A stretch of 64,000 nt of DNA from an uncultured Agromyces sp. (GTDB lineage Bacteria; Actinomycetota; Actinomycetes; Actinomycetales; Microbacteriaceae): NCBI GenBank assembly GCA_913053875.1, contig CAJXGN010000004.1, positions 186,001 to 250,000 of the forward strand, read 5' to 3'. The translations under genes were made by a program, and so were the position numbers. Below, piece after piece: positions 43,408 to 52,392 of this stretch (the first letter of the stretch is position 1; every line of letters starts with the position of its first letter). The notes beneath the pieces are model-generated. The model was not told the origin of the DNA. It saw nothing but the letters and a program-made list of their open reading frames with translations, and made no database searches.

Positions 43408-44629
43408 GGGACTCCTCCAGCCTGTCGACGACGGCCTCGGCGTCCTGGAGCGAGCCGGTGCTGATGGTCTCCTCGACGCGCTGCTGGTCGTACAGCCGCA
43501 GCTCGGCGACGTCGATGTCCGCCTCGCGGTACAGCTCGCTGAGCACGATCGGCCCGAGGTTCTGCTGGATGCCCTGGTAGATCGCCACCCGGCCGTTCGA
43601 CTCGCCCACGAAGTAGCGGGTCTGCGTCCACTGGTACGCGAGCACCGCGAGGCCGGCGACCGCGGCGACGATGAGCAGCACGCCGACCGTCCAGGTGACG
43701 ATGCGGCGGCGGCGCCGACGCGCGTCCTCCTCGATGATCTCGTCGTAGTACTCCGCCGAGTCCGGCTCGAAGTGCGTCTCCTGCACGGGGTGCACGCGGA
43801 ACGGGGTGAGCAGGAGGGAGCGCTGGCGCGCCGGCTCGGGCGTGCCGAAGGCGGGCGGAGCTGCGGCCGAGCCGACGATCTGCGGCGGGGTCGACGGCGC
43901 GGCGGGCTCGCCGATGTCGAGCACCACGACCGTGACGTTGTCGGGGGCGCCGCCGTCGAGCGACGCCTTCACGAGCCGGTCGGCGACGGGCTTCGCGCCG
44001 GCCTCGGAGAGGAGCGCCTTGCGGATGTCCTCGAACGACACGACGCCCGACAGGCCGTCGGAGCAGAGCAGCCAGCGATCGCCCGGACGGGTGTCGAGCG
44101 TGAGCGTGTCGATCTCCGGGGAGGACTCGACGTCGCCGAGCACGCGCATCAGCACCGAGCGGCGCGGATGCACCATGGCCTCCTCCTCCGTGATGCGGCC
44201 CGCGTCGACGAGTCGTTGCACGAAGGTGTGGTCGGTGGAGATCTGGCTGAGCTCGCCGCCGCGGAGCAGGTAGATGCGCGAGTCGCCGATATGGGAGATG
44301 GCCACCTGGTCGCCGTGCAGCAGCACGGCGCTCACGGTCGTGCCCATGCCCGTGAGCTCCGAGTGCTCGGCGACCGTCTCGGCGAGGCGCTGGTTCGCGC
44401 CGATCAGGCTGTCGTGCAGCGCCGCCGACGCGTCCTGCACCGACGGGTAGAGCTGGTCCGCGTCGCGGATGTAGCGGGTCGCGATCGCGCTGGCGACGTC
44501 GCCGCCCGCGTGCCCGCCCATGCCGTCGGCGACGACGAACAGGTGGCGGCCCGCATAGCCGGAGTCCTGGTTGTTCGACCGGATCCTCCCGACGTGCGAG
44601 ACCGCGGCACTGCCCTTGACCGTCGCCAT
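43400..44629 (-). CDS. pstP: PP2C-family serine/threonine phosphatase PstP
   Basis: 409 residues. PP2C motifs are SNNQDSGYAG, VADGMGGHAGGD (metal ligands), GMGTTVSAVLL, SHIGDSRIYLLR and LLCSDGLSGVV, then APDNVTVVVLD. A membrane segment lies at about 313-332 (IVTWTVGVLLIVAAVAGLAVLAY), leaving a short extracytoplasmic tail. It dephosphorylates PknA, PknB and their substrates, resetting the pathway. It sits between the FHA genes and rodA. Confidence 0.95.
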   Translation of the reverse strand: MATVKGSAAVSHVGRIRSNNQDSGYAGRHLFVVADGMGGHAGGDVASAIATRYIRDADQLYPSVQDASAALHDSLIGANQRLAETVAEHSELTGMGTTVSAVLLHGDQVAISHIGDSRIYLLRGGELSQISTDHTFVQRLVDAGRITEEEAMVHPRRSVLMRVLGDVESSPEIDTLTLDTRPGDRWLLCSDGLSGVVSFEDIRKALLSEAGAKPVADRLVKASLDGGAPDNVTVVVLDIGEPAAPSTPPQIVGSAAAPPAFGTPEPARQRSLLLTPFRVHPVQETHFEPDSAEYYDEIIEEDARRRRRRIVTWTVGVLLIVAAVAGLAVLAYQWTQTRYFVGESNGRVAIYQGIQQNLGPIVLSELYREADIDVAELRLYDQQRVEETISTGSLQDAEAVVDRLEESLE

Positions 44630-44633
44630 AGGG

Positions 44634-45161
44634 CTACCGTCGCAGCTCGAACGTGGTCGCGCCCACCTTCACGGTGGCTCCGAGCGGCACCGCAGCGGGC
44701 ACGGTCACGCGGGAGCCGTTCAGGAAGGTCCCGTTCGTGGAGTCGAGGTCCTGGATCATCCACTGGTTGCTCCAGAGCATGAGCCGGGCGTGGTGGTTCG
44801 AGGTGTAGTCGTCGCGGATGATGATCGACGAGTCGCTGGAGCGGCCGATCGTGATCTCGTCGCGCCCGAGCGGGAACTCGCTGCCCGCCTTCGCGCCCGA
44901 GGTGATCACGAGCCGACCGGCGTTGTCGGTGGTCGCGATGTCGCCGGCTCCGGCGGCGGCCGCGGCGGCGGGCGGGCGGGGCGCCTCGGTGCCGCGCGGC
45001 GGGGTGGGCGGAGTCGACTGCCCCGAGGCATCCGCCGTCTGCATCTTGCGCACGCGCTGGCCGAACAGGTCGCTGCGCAGGGCCCACACGATGGAGAACA
45101 CGAAGATCCACATCAGTGCGAGGAACGACAGCTGCAGGACCAGGAGGGTGAGTTCGCTCAT
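44634..45161 (-). CDS. fhaB: FHA domain protein FhaB
   Basis: 175 residues. An N-terminal membrane segment (LTLLVLQLSFLALMWIFVFS) precedes a variable linker and a C-terminal FHA domain with LGRDEITIGRSSDSSIIIRDD, SNHHARLML and LDSTNGTFLNG, which binds phosphothreonine on PknA/PknB targets. In mycobacteria FhaB (FipA) links FtsZ and FtsQ. The start overlaps the fhaA stop by 4 bases. Confidence 0.93.
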   Translation of the reverse strand: MSELTLLVLQLSFLALMWIFVFSIVWALRSDLFGQRVRKMQTADASGQSTPPTPPRGTEAPRPPAAAAAAGAGDIATTDNAGRLVITSGAKAGSEFPLGRDEITIGRSSDSSIIIRDDYTSNHHARLMLWSNQWMIQDLDSTNGTFLNGSRVTVPAAVPLGATVKVGATTFELRR

Positions 45162-45895
45162 TCAGCGGGCCCCCAGAACCCGTTCATGTCGTGGCGCCTG
45201 GTGGAAGGGGCCCCGCCGCCCGCGGCCGGAGCGGCCTGGGCGAGCACGCGGAAGACGATGCGCGATCGACCGACCGTGATGACCGAGTCGGGCTCGAGGA
45301 TCGCCTCGCGCACCGGGTCGCCGTTCAGCTGCGTGCCGTTGGTCGAGCCGAGGTCGCGCACGCGGGCCCGCCGGCCGTCCCACTGCACCTCGACGTGCTT
45401 GCGGCTCGCGCCCGAGTCGTCGAGCGTGATGTCGGCCTCGCTGCCGCGGCCGATCACGGTGCGGCCCTTGATGATCGGATGCCGCCTGCCGCCGATGTCG
45501 AGCACGGGAGTCCAGGCGATGTCGCCCTTGACGTTGCTCGAGTCGACCTGGACCATGCCCTCCGACAGGCCCTCGTCGGGCTCGAGGGAGATCTGGATGC
45601 CGCCGGCGAACTGGAAGCCCTGGCTCGCGGCGTGCTGCTGCACGACGTCGGTGAGCTCGTCGACGAGTGCGGGGCCGAGCGTGGACATGCGCTGCAGGTC
45701 GGCACGCGACATCCGCACCCGGAAGGTGTTCGGGACGAGCACGCGGTCGCGCGACACGACCGCGGCCTTCGTGTCGAGCTCGCGCTTCAGGGCCGCCGTG
45801 ATCTCGACCGGCTGCAGCCCCGAGCGGAAGGTCTTCGCGAAAGCGCCGTTGACGGCGCGTTCGAGACCCTTCTCGAAGTTGTCCAGTAGGCCCAC
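45158..45895 (-). CDS. fhaA: FHA domain protein FhaA (DUF3662 plus FHA)
   Basis: 245 residues. The N-terminal DUF3662 domain (GLLDNFEKGLERAVNGAFAK, then LQPVEITAALKRELDTKA) is followed directly by an FHA domain (KGRTVIGRGSEADITLDDSG, RKHVEVQW, LGSTNGTQLNG). It lacks the long low-complexity linker of mycobacterial FhaA. It binds phosphorylated partners such as the MviN pseudokinase in mycobacteria. The MurJ here has no pseudokinase extension, so its partner may differ. First gene of the operon; GTG start. Confidence 0.93.
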   Translation of the reverse strand: MGLLDNFEKGLERAVNGAFAKTFRSGLQPVEITAALKRELDTKAAVVSRDRVLVPNTFRVRMSRADLQRMSTLGPALVDELTDVVQQHAASQGFQFAGGIQISLEPDEGLSEGMVQVDSSNVKGDIAWTPVLDIGGRRHPIIKGRTVIGRGSEADITLDDSGASRKHVEVQWDGRRARVRDLGSTNGTQLNGDPVREAILEPDSVITVGRSRIVFRVLAQAAPAAGGGAPSTRRHDMNGFWGPAE

Positions 45896-45958
45896 AGGTC
45901 TCCCGATCCGCTTGGTTCCTCAGTGCATGTTAGCCGCAGCGCCTGCGCGCGCCATTCG

Positions 45959-48469
45959 TCAGTCGAAGCCCGTTGTGGACTCGGACTCCTCGAGGTCGAC
46001 CGCGATCGTGGGCATCGACGCGGTGAGCAGGGTGCCGTCCGCGCGGCGGGCCCCCTCCACGTCGCGCATGTTCGGCATGCCGTAGTGGCGCGGGCCCTGG
46101 CCGTCGAGTGCGACCGTCACCGGTTCGCCCTCGCGCACCACGACCTGCTCGCCGCGCACCGAGAACTGCGCCTCGGTGCCGGCCTCGACCGTGAACGTCA
46201 TGGCGGTCGGCTCGAGCTCGACGCGCACGCGCGTCTCCCGGATGGTGAGGCGGAAGATCAGGCGATCCCAGTCGTCGGGCAGGCGCGGGTCGAACGTGAA
46301 GACGCCGTTGTGGTCGCGGAACCCGCCGAAGCCGTAGACGAGGGAGCTCCAGACGCCGCCGGTGGACGCCACGTGGACGCCGTCCTGGGCGTTGTGGTGC
46401 AGGTCGGCGAGGTCGACGAACAGCGCCGCGCGGAAGTACCGCATCGACAGCTCGTGGTACCCGACCTCCGACGCGATGATCGACTGCACGACCGCCGACA
46501 GGGTCGAGTCACCCGTGGTCAGCGGGTCGTAGTACTCGAAGTTCGCCTGCTTCTCCTCGGTCGAGAACTGGTCGCCCTGGAGCAGCAGCGCGAGCACGAC
46601 GTCGGCCTGCTTCAGCACCTGGAACCGGTAGATGACGAGCGGGTGGTAGTGCAGCAGCAGCGGGCGACGGCTCGCGGGCGTCGATTCGAGGTCCCACAGC
46701 TCCTTCTCGAGGAACGCGGAGTCCTGCGGGTGCACGCCGAGCTGCTCGTCGAACGGGATGAACATGTGGTCGGCCGCGCGCCGCCACTCGTCGGCCTCGT
46801 CGGGGTGCAGGTCGAGTCGGTCGACCGCGCGCGCGTAGGCCGCCGGGGCGCGCCGGCGCAGCTCGTCGACGGCGATGGCGGCCGCCTTCAGGTTCCCCTT
46901 CGCCATGACGTTCGTGTAGAGGTTGTCGTTCACGACCGTCGTGTACTCGTCGGGCCCCGTGACGCCGTGGATGTGGAACACCTCGACCGAGTTCGAGCGC
47001 CAGAACCCGAGGTCCTCCCACATGCGCGCCGTCTCGACGAGCACGTCGATCGCGCCGCGGGCCACGAAGTCCTCGTCGCCCGTCGCCGCCACGTACTGCA
47101 CGAGCGCATACGAGATGTCGGCGTCGATGTGGTACTGCGCCGTGCCCGCCGCGTAGTACGCGCTCGACTCGAGGCCGTTGATGGTGCGCCACGGGAAGAG
47201 CGCGCCGCGCTGGTTGAGCTCCGTGGCCCGCGCGCGCGCCGGCTCCAGCATCCGCTGCCGGAATCGCAGCACGTTGCGCGCCGTGTTGGGTGCCGTATAG
47301 GAGAGGAACGGCATGACGTAGACCTCGGAGTCCCAGAAGTAGTGACCGCCGTAGCCCGACCCCGAGACGCCCTTCGCCGCGACGCCGCCGCCGTCGGTGC
47401 GGGCCGTGGCCTGGGCGAGCTGGAACAGGTTCCAGCGGGTCGCCTGCTGCAGGGTCGGATGCCCCGGGATCTCGACGTCCGTGTTCGTCCAGTAGTCGTC
47501 GAGCCAGGCCTCCTGCTGCCGCAGCAGTTCCTCGACGCCGACCTCGGCGGCGCGGTCGAGCGAGCGGTCGCAGCGGTCGGCGAGCTCGCGCACGGGCACC
47601 GACGCCGCGGTGTGGTACGTGAACAGCTTGGTGATGCGGACCGGCTTCCCCTGCTCGGCGCGCATGCGGTACACGTGCTTCGCGAGGTCGTCCTCGATCG
47701 TGGTCGTCTCGTCGAACGGGTTCTCGGTCTCGATGCGGTGCTCGGTGCCCGCGACCACCGTCATGCCCGAGTTCGTGCAGCGGTAGCCAAGCAGGTAGCG
47801 GCCGTCGCGCTCGCGCTTCAGGCGCGGCTGCAGCACGCGCTCGGTGAACTGCTCGGCCTTGCGCGGGTCGAACGCCTCGACCGACTCCTGCACGCCCGAG
47901 CGGTACTCGTCGCGGCCGTCCTGCCGGTTCAGCATCTGGCTGGAGATGGTCACGGCGGCGTCGGCGTCGAGCAGCTCGACCTCGTACTCGATGACGCCGA
48001 GGTGGCGATCGGTGAACGAGACCATGCGGCGCGAGGTGATCTGCACGCGCTTGCCCGACGGGGTGCGCCACTCGAGCGACCGGCTCAGCGTGCCGGTGCG
48101 GAAGTCGAGCCGCCGTTCGTAGCTCATGAGCTCGGCGTTGGTGAGCACGAGCGGCTCGTCGTCGACGTACAGCCGGATCGTCTTCGCGTCGGGCGCGTTC
48201 ACGATGGTCTGCCCCACGCGGGCGAAGCCGAACGCCTCCTCCGCGTGGCGGATCGGCCAGGTCTCGTGGAAGCCGTTGATGAACGTGCCGTGCACGTGCC
48301 CGTCGCGGCCCTCGTCGACGTTGCCTCGCAGGCCGAGGTAGCCGTTGCCCACGGCGAACATGGTCTCGGTCGTGCCGATGTCGTCGGCCGAGAACTCGGT
48401 CTCGACGAGGGCCCAGTCGTCGACGGGGAACCGGTTGCGGTTCAGCGGGTCGTGGTCGGCGAACCTCAT
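45959..48469 (-). CDS. Glycoside hydrolase family 65 disaccharide phosphorylase
   Basis: 836 residues with the GH65 architecture: N-terminal beta-sandwich (FAVGNGYLGLRGNVDEGRDG), helical linker, and an (alpha/alpha)6 barrel with YVMPFLSYTAPNTARNVLRF and the general acid Glu508 in HGVTGPDEYTTVVNDNLYT. It phosphorolyses an alpha-linked glucose disaccharide (maltose, trehalose, kojibiose or nigerose) to beta-glucose 1-phosphate. The disaccharide cannot be decided by eye. It is translationally coupled (ATGA) to the upstream beta-phosphoglucomutase, which converts that product. Inserted between fhaA and tRNA-Leu, unlike M. tuberculosis. Confidence 0.9.
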   Translation of the reverse strand: MRFADHDPLNRNRFPVDDWALVETEFSADDIGTTETMFAVGNGYLGLRGNVDEGRDGHVHGTFINGFHETWPIRHAEEAFGFARVGQTIVNAPDAKTIRLYVDDEPLVLTNAELMSYERRLDFRTGTLSRSLEWRTPSGKRVQITSRRMVSFTDRHLGVIEYEVELLDADAAVTISSQMLNRQDGRDEYRSGVQESVEAFDPRKAEQFTERVLQPRLKRERDGRYLLGYRCTNSGMTVVAGTEHRIETENPFDETTTIEDDLAKHVYRMRAEQGKPVRITKLFTYHTAASVPVRELADRCDRSLDRAAEVGVEELLRQQEAWLDDYWTNTDVEIPGHPTLQQATRWNLFQLAQATARTDGGGVAAKGVSGSGYGGHYFWDSEVYVMPFLSYTAPNTARNVLRFRQRMLEPARARATELNQRGALFPWRTINGLESSAYYAAGTAQYHIDADISYALVQYVAATGDEDFVARGAIDVLVETARMWEDLGFWRSNSVEVFHIHGVTGPDEYTTVVNDNLYTNVMAKGNLKAAAIAVDELRRRAPAAYARAVDRLDLHPDEADEWRRAADHMFIPFDEQLGVHPQDSAFLEKELWDLESTPASRRPLLLHYHPLVIYRFQVLKQADVVLALLLQGDQFSTEEKQANFEYYDPLTTGDSTLSAVVQSIIASEVGYHELSMRYFRAALFVDLADLHHNAQDGVHVASTGGVWSSLVYGFGGFRDHNGVFTFDPRLPDDWDRLIFRLTIRETRVRVELEPTAMTFTVEAGTEAQFSVRGEQVVVREGEPVTVALDGQGPRHYGMPNMRDVEGARRADGTLLTASMPTIAVDLEESESTTGFD

Positions 48470-49239
48470 GATCCGGCCTTTCGGTGGTGCTGGGGGAGCA
48501 GGGGGATGAGCTCGTCGAGCTCGAACACGACGAGGTCGGCGCCGAGTCGGCGCAGGTTCTCGTGGCCGGCGCCGCGGTCGACGCCCACGACGAGCCCGAA
48601 GTCGCCGGCGGCGCCCGCCTGCACGCCCGACTCGGCGTCCTCGACGACGACGCACGCGGTCGTCGGCAGGCCGAGCAGCTCGGCGCCGTACTCGTAGGTG
48701 TCGGGCGCGGGCTTGCCGGGGATGCCGTGCTCGGCCGCCACGCCGCCGTGCACGACGACCTCGAAGCGGTCGGCGAGGCCCGCGGTCGCGAGCACCGACG
48801 GAGCGTTCTTCGAGCTCGAGACCACCGCGACCTCGGCGTCGGTCGCCGCGAGCGCGTCGAGGAACGCGACGCTGGCCGGGTACGCCTCCACGCCGTCCTC
48901 GGCGAGCGACTCGTTGAACGCGTCGTTCTTGCGGTTGCCGAGCCCGCACACCGTCTCGGTGGTCGGCGGGTCGTCGGGCGTGCCCTCGGGCAGCGTGATG
49001 CCGCGGCTCGCGAGCAGGCTCCGCACGCCGTCGTAGCGCGGCTTGCCGTCGATGTAGGCGAAGTAGTCGGCGGTCTCGTACGGCTTCACGCCGCGCGACT
49101 CGAGGAACGGGGCGAACAGCCGCGCCCACGCGTGCATGTGCACCTCGGCCGTCGGCGTGAGCACGCCGTCGAGGTCGAAGAGCCAGCCGCGGATGCCCGC
49201 CAGGTCGGGCCGAGCGATGGAGTCGTCCGTCGTCGCCAC
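48466..49239 (-). CDS. pgmB: Beta-phosphoglucomutase (HAD superfamily)
   Basis: 257 residues. The HAD nucleophile motif FDLDGVLTPT has Asp22 and the acid/base Asp24. Motif II is VVSSSKN, the lysine motif is GKPAPDTYEYG, and motif IV is VVVEDAESGVQAG. It isomerises beta-glucose 1-phosphate, the product of the adjoining GH65 enzyme, to glucose 6-phosphate. Start GTG 49239 with GAGAGGATC upstream. The stop overlaps the GH65 start (ATGA). Confidence 0.92.
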   Translation of the reverse strand: MATTDDSIARPDLAGIRGWLFDLDGVLTPTAEVHMHAWARLFAPFLESRGVKPYETADYFAYIDGKPRYDGVRSLLASRGITLPEGTPDDPPTTETVCGLGNRKNDAFNESLAEDGVEAYPASVAFLDALAATDAEVAVVSSSKNAPSVLATAGLADRFEVVVHGGVAAEHGIPGKPAPDTYEYGAELLGLPTTACVVVEDAESGVQAGAAGDFGLVVGVDRGAGHENLRRLGADLVVFELDELIPLLPQHHRKAGS

Positions 49240-49456
49240 TGCAGATCCTCTCGATGGGGGTGGGGGTGCGAACGGCGTCGTTCCCTGTCCACTCGATGCT
49301 AGGGGGCGGATGCCGCGAGCGCATCGTTTCAAGTGGACGGGATCGCGGGGGCGAGGCGGGGCCCGCGGGCATCGCCCCCGGCGGTCGAATGGCATGCGCG
49401 CCGCTGAAGTGTTAGTCTCTGTTGGCTGGTGCGCCATGTGCGCGCGTCAGTGGTGA

Positions 49457-49543
49457 GCGCAAGTGGCGGAATAGGCAGACGCGCACGGTTCAGGTCCGTG
49501 TGCCCGAGAGGGCGTGGGGGTTCAACTCCCCCCTTGCGCACCA
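49457..49543 (+). tRNA. tRNA-Leu (CAG)
   Basis: Class II tRNA. Acceptor GCGCAAG/CTTGCGC, D-arm GTGGCGGAATAGGCAGACGC, anticodon arm with CAG (CACGGTTCAGGTCCGTG), a long variable arm (TGCCCGAGAGGGCG), and T arm GGGGGTTCAACTCCCCC. CCA is encoded at 49541-49543, unlike the two tRNAs after gyrA. A terminator follows at once. Confidence 0.96.
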
Positions 49544-49548
49544 GAGAG

Positions 49549-49576
49549 AAGGCCCGGGGCGGATGCTCCGGGCCTT
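49549..49576. terminator. Terminator between tRNA-Leu and the AraC gene
   Basis: AAGGCCCGG (49549-49557) pairs with CCGGGCCTT (49568-49576) around a 10-base loop; on the minus strand it also follows the araC-type gene, so it can serve both. Confidence 0.75.
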
Positions 49577-49594
49577 CGTCGTTCGCGATCCGGC

Positions 49595-50542
49595 TCAGGC
49601 CGCGGAGGACGCCAGGGCGCGCGGCGCATGCTGGTCGCGGTACTCGCGGGGCGTCGCGCCGTACTCGCGACGGAAGGCCCGCGAGAACGTCGTCGGATCG
49701 CTGAAGCCGGCCCGCACCGCGACGTCGGCGACCGGGGCGTCGAGTTCGCGCAGCATCCGCTCGCCCATGCGCAGGCGGGTGCGGCGCAGGAAGTCGGCGG
49801 GCGTCGTGTCGTTGCGCTCGAACAGCAGGTACAGCTTGCGGCGCGAGATGTAGTGCCGGTGGGCGACGGCTTCCAGCGACAGGTCGGGGTCGGAGGCATG
49901 GTGCCGGAGGTGCTCCTCGACGGTCGCGAGCAGCGCCGCGGGCGTCTGCGGAAGCACCTCGGTCGTCGTGAACGACGAGCGGATCATGGTCGCGGCCAGG
50001 TCGCGCGTGGCCTCTGCGAGCTCGTGGGCGCCCGACGCGGTCGCGAGCGGCACGGCCTGGCGGAGCGCCGACGCGTGCGAGAAGAGCGTGCGCGTCGACG
50101 CGTTGGAGGGGACGAGCAGGCGACGGCACGACTCGTCGATGAGCTGGTTCGGGATGCCCAGCGAACTGCGGGAGACCTGGACGATGAGCTGTCGCTGCTG
50201 CGGCGCCGAGTAGTCGAGGTAGTAGCCCTGGTCGGTCGCGTAGGTGGTGACCGAGCCGGGGCTCACGCGCACGCTGCGCTCGTTCTGCGCCACGAGCCCG
50301 GTGGAGTGCAGCTGCAGCGAGAGGTGCAGGTCGTCGCCGTCGGCGCGACGAGCGGTGCGTGCCGTGCGCTCGGCGCTGTGGCCGGCGCTCTCCACGGACG
50401 AGACGGTGAGGCGGTCGTCGATGCGGAGATGCTCCATGCGCCCGTGGAAGCGCTCCTCGAACGACAGGCAGGTGAGCGGCACGAAGCACCGGGAGACGAT
50501 GTCCTCCCAGTCGTCGGCGGTCTCGACCTCCTGCACCTCCAC
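49595..50542 (-). CDS. AraC family transcriptional regulator (AraC_binding_2-like sensor domain)
   Basis: 315 residues. The first ~190 form a ligand-binding domain of the type seen in FeaR-like regulators (WEDIVSRCFVPLTCLSF, later LSLQLHSTGLVAQNER and SPGSVTTYATDQ). The last ~100 are two helix-turn-helix motifs, with ISRRKLYLLFERNDTTPADFL and DVAVRAGFSDPTTFSRAF RREYG (the FGFxDxSxFxRxF class). GTG 50542 has AGGAGG upstream. It diverges from an aldehyde-dehydrogenase gene, with a 305-base gap holding two 16-bp direct repeats 40 bases apart. It probably activates the ALDH-ABC genes in response to their substrate. Confidence 0.9.
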   Translation of the reverse strand: MEVQEVETADDWEDIVSRCFVPLTCLSFEERFHGRMEHLRIDDRLTVSSVESAGHSAERTARTARRADGDDLHLSLQLHSTGLVAQNERSVRVSPGSVTTYATDQGYYLDYSAPQQRQLIVQVSRSSLGIPNQLIDESCRRLLVPSNASTRTLFSHASALRQAVPLATASGAHELAEATRDLAATMIRSSFTTTEVLPQTPAALLATVEEHLRHHASDPDLSLEAVAHRHYISRRKLYLLFERNDTTPADFLRRTRLRMGERMLRELDAPVADVAVRAGFSDPTTFSRAFRREYGATPREYRDQHAPRALASSAA

Positions 50543-50688
50543 CGCGCGCCTCCTCGCGTCTCGTGGTGAGGAGGATCGGCGTGCCTGCTGTGGAAGCCGA
50601 CGCCTCCTCACGTCGCGGGGGAAACTTACGTCGGCCAGCAGCGGTCCGTCAAGATGCAGCACCCGGAGATCCGCGGTTTCGCGCGGAT

Positions 50689-50744
50689 CGTGCACGATTC
50701 GTCACCTGCGGCGCGGGCCATGCATCGCCGTGCACGAATCGTCA
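50689..50744. promoter_or_regulatory. Two direct repeats, probable AraC-regulator operators
   Basis: CGTGCACGATTCGTCA (50689-50704) and CGTGCACGAATCGTCA (50729-50744) differ at one base and start exactly 40 bases apart, about four helical turns. The second ends where the -35 of a TAGCGT promoter (50768-50773) would lie, and no -35 consensus is present, as expected for an activator-dependent promoter of the ALDH gene. Confidence 0.6.
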
Positions 50745-50847
50745 GTCGCCCCGCCTGCGACCGCCGGTAGCGTCCCTCGACATCACCGGCGGCACCTGGC
50801 GCCGGACGGCCGAGAGGACGCACTGAGGCGTCCGGGAGGAAGTACCG

Positions 50848-52302
50848 ATGACGTTCTTCGAGCAGTCGACGTGGGATGGACGCACCTGGATCGGGGGGTG
50901 GACGACGACCGATGCGACCGCCGACGTCGTGAACCCGGCCACCGGCCAGCGGATCGCGACGTACGCCACGTCGACCCCCGATGACGTGGACCACGCGACG
51001 ACGCTCGCGACGGCGGCCCAGGTCGAGTGGGCGGCGCGCCCGGCGGAGGAGCGCGCGACCGTGCTGCGCCGCGCGGCTGCGCTGATCGAGGAGCACTCCG
51101 ACGCGCTCGGCCACTGGCTCGTGCGCGAGGCCGGTTCCGGTGCGGGGAAGGCCGCATTCGAAGCCGGGCTCGTCGCCGCGGAGTTCCACCTCGCGGCGGC
51201 GACCGCGATGATGCCGTACGGCCAGCTGCTGCAGAGCAGCAGGCCGCGCCTCAGCCTCGCTCGTCGCCGTCCGGTCGGCGTCGTCGGAGTGATCTCGCCG
51301 TTCAACTTCCCCGCGATCCTCTCGGCGCGCTCGATCGCTCCCGCCCTCGCGCTCGGCAACGCCGTCGTGCACAAGCCCGACCCGCGCACCACCGTCGCCG
51401 GCGGACTGTTCTTCGCCGCGCTGCTGGAAGCCGCGGGGCTGCCGCCGGACGTGTTCGCGGTGCTGCCCGGGCGCGCCGAGGTCGGCGCCGCCGTCGTCGA
51501 CGAACCGCGCATCCCCGTGATCTCGTTCACCGGATCGTCGGAGGCCGGCCGGGTCATCGGCGCGCGGGCGGGCCAACTGCTGAAGCGGGCGCACCTCGAA
51601 CTCGGCGGCAACAGCGCGCTGATCGTGCTCGACGACGTCGACGTGGCCGCCGCGGCATCCGCCGGCGCGTGGGGGTCCTTCCTCCACCAGGGGCAGATCT
51701 GCATGACGACCGGGCGACACCTCGTGCACGAGGCGATCTACGACGAGTACGTCGAGCGACTCGCCGAGAAGGCCGAGGCGATCCCGGTCGGCGACCCCGC
51801 GGAGGGCGCACCCCTCGGACCGCTCATCGACACGGGCCAGCGCGACAAGGTGCACGCGATCGTGTCGGAGACCGTCGCCGCCGGCGGACGCGTCGCCGCG
51901 GGCGGCGAGTACGACGGGCTCAACTACCGCCCGACCGTGCTGGCAGAGGTCCGAGCGGAGCATCCGGCATTCGCCAAGGAGATCTTCGGACCGGTCGCGC
52001 CGGTCACCAAGGTGGCATCCGTCGACGAGGCCGTCGAGCTCGCCAACGCGACCGAGTACGGCCTCTCGCTCGGGATCCTCGCCGGCGACGCGTTCCGGGC
52101 GTACGAACTCGCCGACCGCATGCACACCGGCATCGTGCACATCAACGACCAGACCATCGACGACGAGTCGCAGGCGCCCTTCGGCGGCGTCGGCATGTCC
52201 GGCACCGGCAGCCGATTCGGCGGGCACGAGGCCAACATCGAGGCGTTCACCGAGACCCAGTGGGTGACCGTCCAGTCGCAGGTCGCGACCTACCCGTTCT
52301 GA
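50848..52302 (+). CDS. Aldehyde dehydrogenase, benzaldehyde-dehydrogenase-like
   Basis: 484-residue NAD(P)-dependent aldehyde dehydrogenase. FNFPAILSARSIAPALALGNAVVHKPD lies in the cofactor-binding part, FTGSSEAGRVIGA follows, HLELGGNSALIVLDDVD holds the catalytic base Glu, GQICMTTGR the nucleophile Cys, and KEIFGPVAPV the second cofactor Glu. GQICMTTGR and the FLHQG context are typical of the benzaldehyde/vanillin dehydrogenase branch that oxidises aromatic aldehydes to acids. The substrate is inferred, not shown. It heads an apparent operon with a complete ABC importer and diverges from an AraC regulator. Confidence 0.88.
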   Translation: MTFFEQSTWDGRTWIGGWTTTDATADVVNPATGQRIATYATSTPDDVDHATTLATAAQVEWAARPAEERATVLRRAAALIEEHSDALGHWLVREAGSGAGKAAFEAGLVAAEFHLAAATAMMPYGQLLQSSRPRLSLARRRPVGVVGVISPFNFPAILSARSIAPALALGNAVVHKPDPRTTVAGGLFFAALLEAAGLPPDVFAVLPGRAEVGAAVVDEPRIPVISFTGSSEAGRVIGARAGQLLKRAHLELGGNSALIVLDDVDVAAAASAGAWGSFLHQGQICMTTGRHLVHEAIYDEYVERLAEKAEAIPVGDPAEGAPLGPLIDTGQRDKVHAIVSETVAAGGRVAAGGEYDGLNYRPTVLAEVRAEHPAFAKEIFGPVAPVTKVASVDEAVELANATEYGLSLGILAGDAFRAYELADRMHTGIVHINDQTIDDESQAPFGGVGMSGTGSRFGGHEANIEAFTETQWVTVQSQVATYPF

Positions 52303-52392
52303 CCCGCACCGAGTCCGCAGCACCGTACCGATCGCACCACCCCGACAGCACCACCCGAGAACCCGATGGGAAACGAGAAAGGAAGTGCAACG

